Assembly (NCBI GenBank): GCA_052116865.1
Contig: JBQKKG010000001.1
Coordinates: 434,001 to 498,000, forward strand
Direction: 5' to 3'
DNA from: CAUPWF01 sp963515125
Lineage (GTDB): Bacteria > Bacillota > Clostridia > Lachnospirales > Lachnospiraceae
Length of the DNA stretch: 64,000 nucleotides
The translations under genes were made by a program, and so were the position numbers. The notes below the pieces were generated by a model that had not been told where the DNA came from, ran no database searches, and worked only from the letters and a program-made list of their open reading frames with translations. Positions 62,097-64,000 of this stretch are shown in pieces. Each line of letters begins with the position of its first letter. Position 1 is the first letter of the stretch.

Positions 62097-63368
62097 ATGA
62101 AAAAGATACCATTTGTTACAAATGAGCAATTACATGAAATTGCAATGGAGTATAAGACTCCATTTCACTTATATGACGAAAAGGGGATACGTGCAAATAT
62201 AAAGGCGTTAAATGAAGCATTTGCTTGGAACAAAGGTTATAAGGAATATTTTGCTGTCAAAGCAAATACAAATCCATTTTTAATCGAAATCTTAAGAGAA
62301 TATGGCTGTGGATGTGATTGTTCTTCTTATACAGAACTTATGATGTCGGAAGCTATTGGAGCTACTGGGGATGATATTATGTTCTCTTCTAATGCTACCC
62401 CGCCGGAAGAGTTCATTTATGCAGACAAATTGGGTGGTATTATCAATTTAGATGATTTTACACATATTGATTTTTTGGAGCGTACAATTGGTCATATTCC
62501 AGAGACTATTAGCTGTAGATTTAATCCTGGTGGACTGTTTAAAATTAGTAATGATATTATGGATAACCCTGGGGACTCTAAATACGGTATGACTACAGAG
62601 CAGATTTTTGAGGCTTTTAAAATTTTAAAGGAAAAAGGTGCAAAAGAATTTGGAATACATTCATTTCTTGCTAGTAACACTGTTACAAATGAATATTATC
62701 CGATGCTTGCTAAAATATTGTTCCAACTTGCAGTGAAATTACATCAAGAAACGGGTGTGCATATTAAATTTATCAATTTATCAGGAGGAATTGGAATTCC
62801 ATATAAACCAGATCAAGAGCCAAATGATATCAAGGAGATCGGCGAAGGTGTGCGCAAAGCATTTGAAAAAATCTTAGTACCTGCGGGGATGGGAGATGTC
62901 GCAATTTATACAGAGCTAGGGCGTTATATGTTGGGACCATATGGATGTTTGGTTACAAAGGCCATTCATGAAAAGCACACACATAAGGAATATATTGGAT
63001 GTGATGCGTGTGCAGTTAATCTTATGAGACCTGCAATGTATGGTGCTTATCACCACATTACCGTGATGGGGAAAGAGGACCTGCCTTGTGACCATAAATA
63101 TGATATTACGGGTTCCCTATGTGAAAATAATGATAAATTTGCAGTTGATAGATATTTACCGAAGATAGATATTGGAGACTTATTGGTAATTCATGATTCT
63201 GGTGCGCATGGTTATGCGATGGGATACAACTATAATGGAAAATTAAAATCAGCTGAAATTCTACTAAAGGAAGATGGAACTACGCAGTTAATTCGACGTG
63301 CAGAGACTCCAGCAGATTATTATGCAACCTTTGATTGTTTTGACATTGGAAAAAAATTGACAAAATAG
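62097..63368 (+). CDS. lysA: Diaminopimelate decarboxylase (fold-III PLP enzyme)
   Basis: The 423-aa enzyme makes lysine from meso-diaminopimelate. PLP-Lys is in YFAVKANTNPF, and the glycine-rich loop LSGGIGIPY, RPAMYGAYHH, GSLCENNDKFAVDR (catalytic Cys-Glu region) and DSGAHGYAMGYNYN are present. The loop usually reading GLHSHIGSQ is diverged (GIHSFLASNTVTNE), which is common in one subgroup. It is coupled to trmB upstream. Confidence 0.92.
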   Translation: MKKIPFVTNEQLHEIAMEYKTPFHLYDEKGIRANIKALNEAFAWNKGYKEYFAVKANTNPFLIEILREYGCGCDCSSYTELMMSEAIGATGDDIMFSSNATPPEEFIYADKLGGIINLDDFTHIDFLERTIGHIPETISCRFNPGGLFKISNDIMDNPGDSKYGMTTEQIFEAFKILKEKGAKEFGIHSFLASNTVTNEYYPMLAKILFQLAVKLHQETGVHIKFINLSGGIGIPYKPDQEPNDIKEIGEGVRKAFEKILVPAGMGDVAIYTELGRYMLGPYGCLVTKAIHEKHTHKEYIGCDACAVNLMRPAMYGAYHHITVMGKEDLPCDHKYDITGSLCENNDKFAVDRYLPKIDIGDLLVIHDSGAHGYAMGYNYNGKLKSAEILLKEDGTTQLIRRAETPADYYATFDCFDIGKKLTK

Positions 63369-63379
63369 TAATTTTAGTA

Positions 63380-63408
63380 TTGCATTATTTATAATGATAT
63401 GGTATTAT
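63380..63408 (+). promoter_or_regulatory. Promoter of tRNA-Leu
   Basis: TTGCAT (63380-63385) and TATTAT (63403-63408), 17-base spacer. Confidence 0.7.
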
Positions 63409-63437
63409 TAATTTCGGTTCGAAAGTGAGCCGAATAA

Positions 63438-63520
63438 GCGGATGTGGCGGAATGGCAGACGCACAAGACTCAAAATCTTGCGGGGGCGACCTCGTGTGGG
63501 TTCAAGTCCCACCATCCGCA
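63438..63520 (+). tRNA. tRNA-Leu (CAA anticodon)
   Basis: The 83-nt gene folds with acceptor GCGGATG/CATCCGC, a D arm GTGGCGGAATGGCAGACGCA, anticodon stem-loop AAGA-CTCAAAA-TCTT with anticodon CAA, a long variable arm (GCGGGGGCGACCTCGT) and GGGTTCAAGTCCC in the T arm. CCA is not encoded; the discriminator is A 63520. Confidence 0.97.
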
Positions 63521-63527
63521 TTTGACG

Positions 63528-63575
63528 AAATAACTGGAATCCTTTCTTTTAAAGGATTCCAGTTATTTTTTTGTT
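63528..63575 (+). terminator. Terminator after tRNA-Leu
   Basis: 63528-63545 and 63551-63568 are perfect 18-base complementary arms with a 5-base loop. A T run follows. Confidence 0.9.
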
Positions 63576-63766
63576 ATAGAAACATGGAAAAGGGGAAAAC
63601 CGTGTAAGGAGTACACAAGGGAGCTGAGGAAATCAAACGAGTTAATCAAAGAGCAATTGAGTGGCAGTGTTGGGAATAGCGTGGTTTAGAAATAAGATTC
63701 GGGAGGTATGGAAGAAGCAAATGAAGCGTTAAGACATATATTAATAAAAAAGAACTAGGTGCGCCA

Positions 63767-64000
63767 GTGATTACAGAACGGTATATTACTACATTCTTTG
63801 GAGCTAAGATTGAAAAATATTCTAGCACGGACGTTGCCTTTGTATGGGAACAAAGTGCAAATGAAGAATATCTGAAAAGTAAGATATATATTACTGCTTT
63901 AATAGACACAAATGATTTTGTTGGTGGAAAAATTAAGGAACCACGATTAGGAGATGTTGCATTTACAGTTACTAGTATAAGGAATCCAGTAGATTTAATC
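63767..64000 (+). CDS. Partial unknown ORF running off the right edge, weak start
   Basis: The frame is open from the stop at 63722-63724 to the window end, giving 78 residues from GTG 63767 (VITERYITTFFGAKIEKYSS to TSIRNPVDLI). AGGTG upstream is a weak site, and no good promoter is evident. The region 63590-63765 shows several short, frame-shifted plus-strand reading pieces, for instance FRNKIREVWKKQMKR ending at 63732, suggesting decay or frameshift. I do not recognise the family. Confidence 0.35.
   Translation, partial: MITERYITTFFGAKIEKYSSTDVAFVWEQSANEEYLKSKIYITALIDTNDFVGGKIKEPRLGDVAFTVTSIRNPVDLI

Noticed and set aside
63660..63735. Fragment resembling the C-terminal end of a group II intron reverse transcriptase (FRNKIREVWKKQMKR)
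   Set aside because: The match is short, compositional and based on one 15-residue stretch. No intron RNA motifs or RT core are visible.
1..64000. CRISPR array, rRNA operon, complete IS element or prophage
   Set aside because: No regularly spaced repeats, rRNA signatures, transposase genes or phage structural genes are visible in the window.

Overview
The window looks like a chromosomal segment of a low-GC, spore-forming anaerobic Clostridia bacterium, most likely Lachnospiraceae (Clostridium cluster XIVa) or a close relative. The evidence is AT-rich DNA with strong AGGAGG-type ribosome sites, TTGACA/TATAAT promoters, sporulation genes (SpoIIM, a SpoVB-type flippase, a Cys/Gly-rich coat-like peptide), a large fused 2-hydroxyacyl-CoA dehydratase/activase protein, a CGAAC-N4-GTTCG LexA box in front of recA, and a YlxM-Ffh-RpsP-KhpA-RimM-TrmD-RplS operon. 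Family assignment is inference from gene content; no 16S rRNA gene is present.

Layout. 1-7.3 kb: end of a GntP-type permease with a DeoR regulator, a TruA-family enzyme with an unusual catalytic position, small unknown genes, an acyl-CoA thioesterase, then a ZTP riboswitch driving two separate genes for the last two steps of IMP synthesis, and a coupled pair of Met-rich unknown genes. 7.4-8.9 kb: a small-protein and protease patch (51-aa ORF, Cys/Gly-rich peptide, cytoplasmic subtilisin). 9-20.7 kb: a long collinear SRP/ribosome/processing cluster (ylxM, ffh, rpsP, khpA, rimM, trmD, rplS, two signal peptidases around rbgA, rnhB, yraN, pgeF, mscS, a Ca-type P-ATPase), closed by tRNA-Thr on the other strand. 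20.8-25.2 kb: a two-gene cyclic-di-GMP module. 25.2-30.2 kb: ABC transporter pair, queH, argH, asd. 30.3-38.4 kb: ppk, galM, topB, a hexapeptide acyltransferase, mgsA and a sodium:solute symporter. 38.6-45.2 kb: recA-recX, rny, a NUDIX hydrolase, spoIIM, a degenerate XerD-like protein, and a convergent SpoVB-like flippase. 45.3-49.5 kb: Fe-S cluster operon (Rrf2 regulator, cysteine desulfurase, scaffold), mnmA, a PHP phosphatase. 49.5-54.4 kb: glycolytic operon gap-pgk-tpiA-gpmI. 54.4-63.5 kb: the 1413-aa dehydratase/activase fusion, a pseudo-rhomboid with a zinc ribbon, pyk, a TrmB-type regulator joined to lysA, and tRNA-Leu. The last 0.4 kb holds a poorly defined, possibly broken coding region.

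How it fits together. Most of the window is core metabolism and the translation/secretion machinery. The regulatory highlights are a near-consensus ZTP aptamer whose conserved 3' segment is also the terminator arm; a palindromic operator candidate over the start site of the dehydratase/activase gene; spaced direct repeats in the rhomboid promoter; palindromes at the trmB-lysA and Rrf2 promoters; and a 23-bp terminator shared by two convergent genes. The most unusual proteins are the TruA homologue with Glu at the catalytic Asp position, the XerD-like protein lacking most catalytic residues, the Met-rich pair, and the tandem hydrophobic Cys/Gly peptide. I see no CRISPR array, no complete insertion sequence and no prophage.
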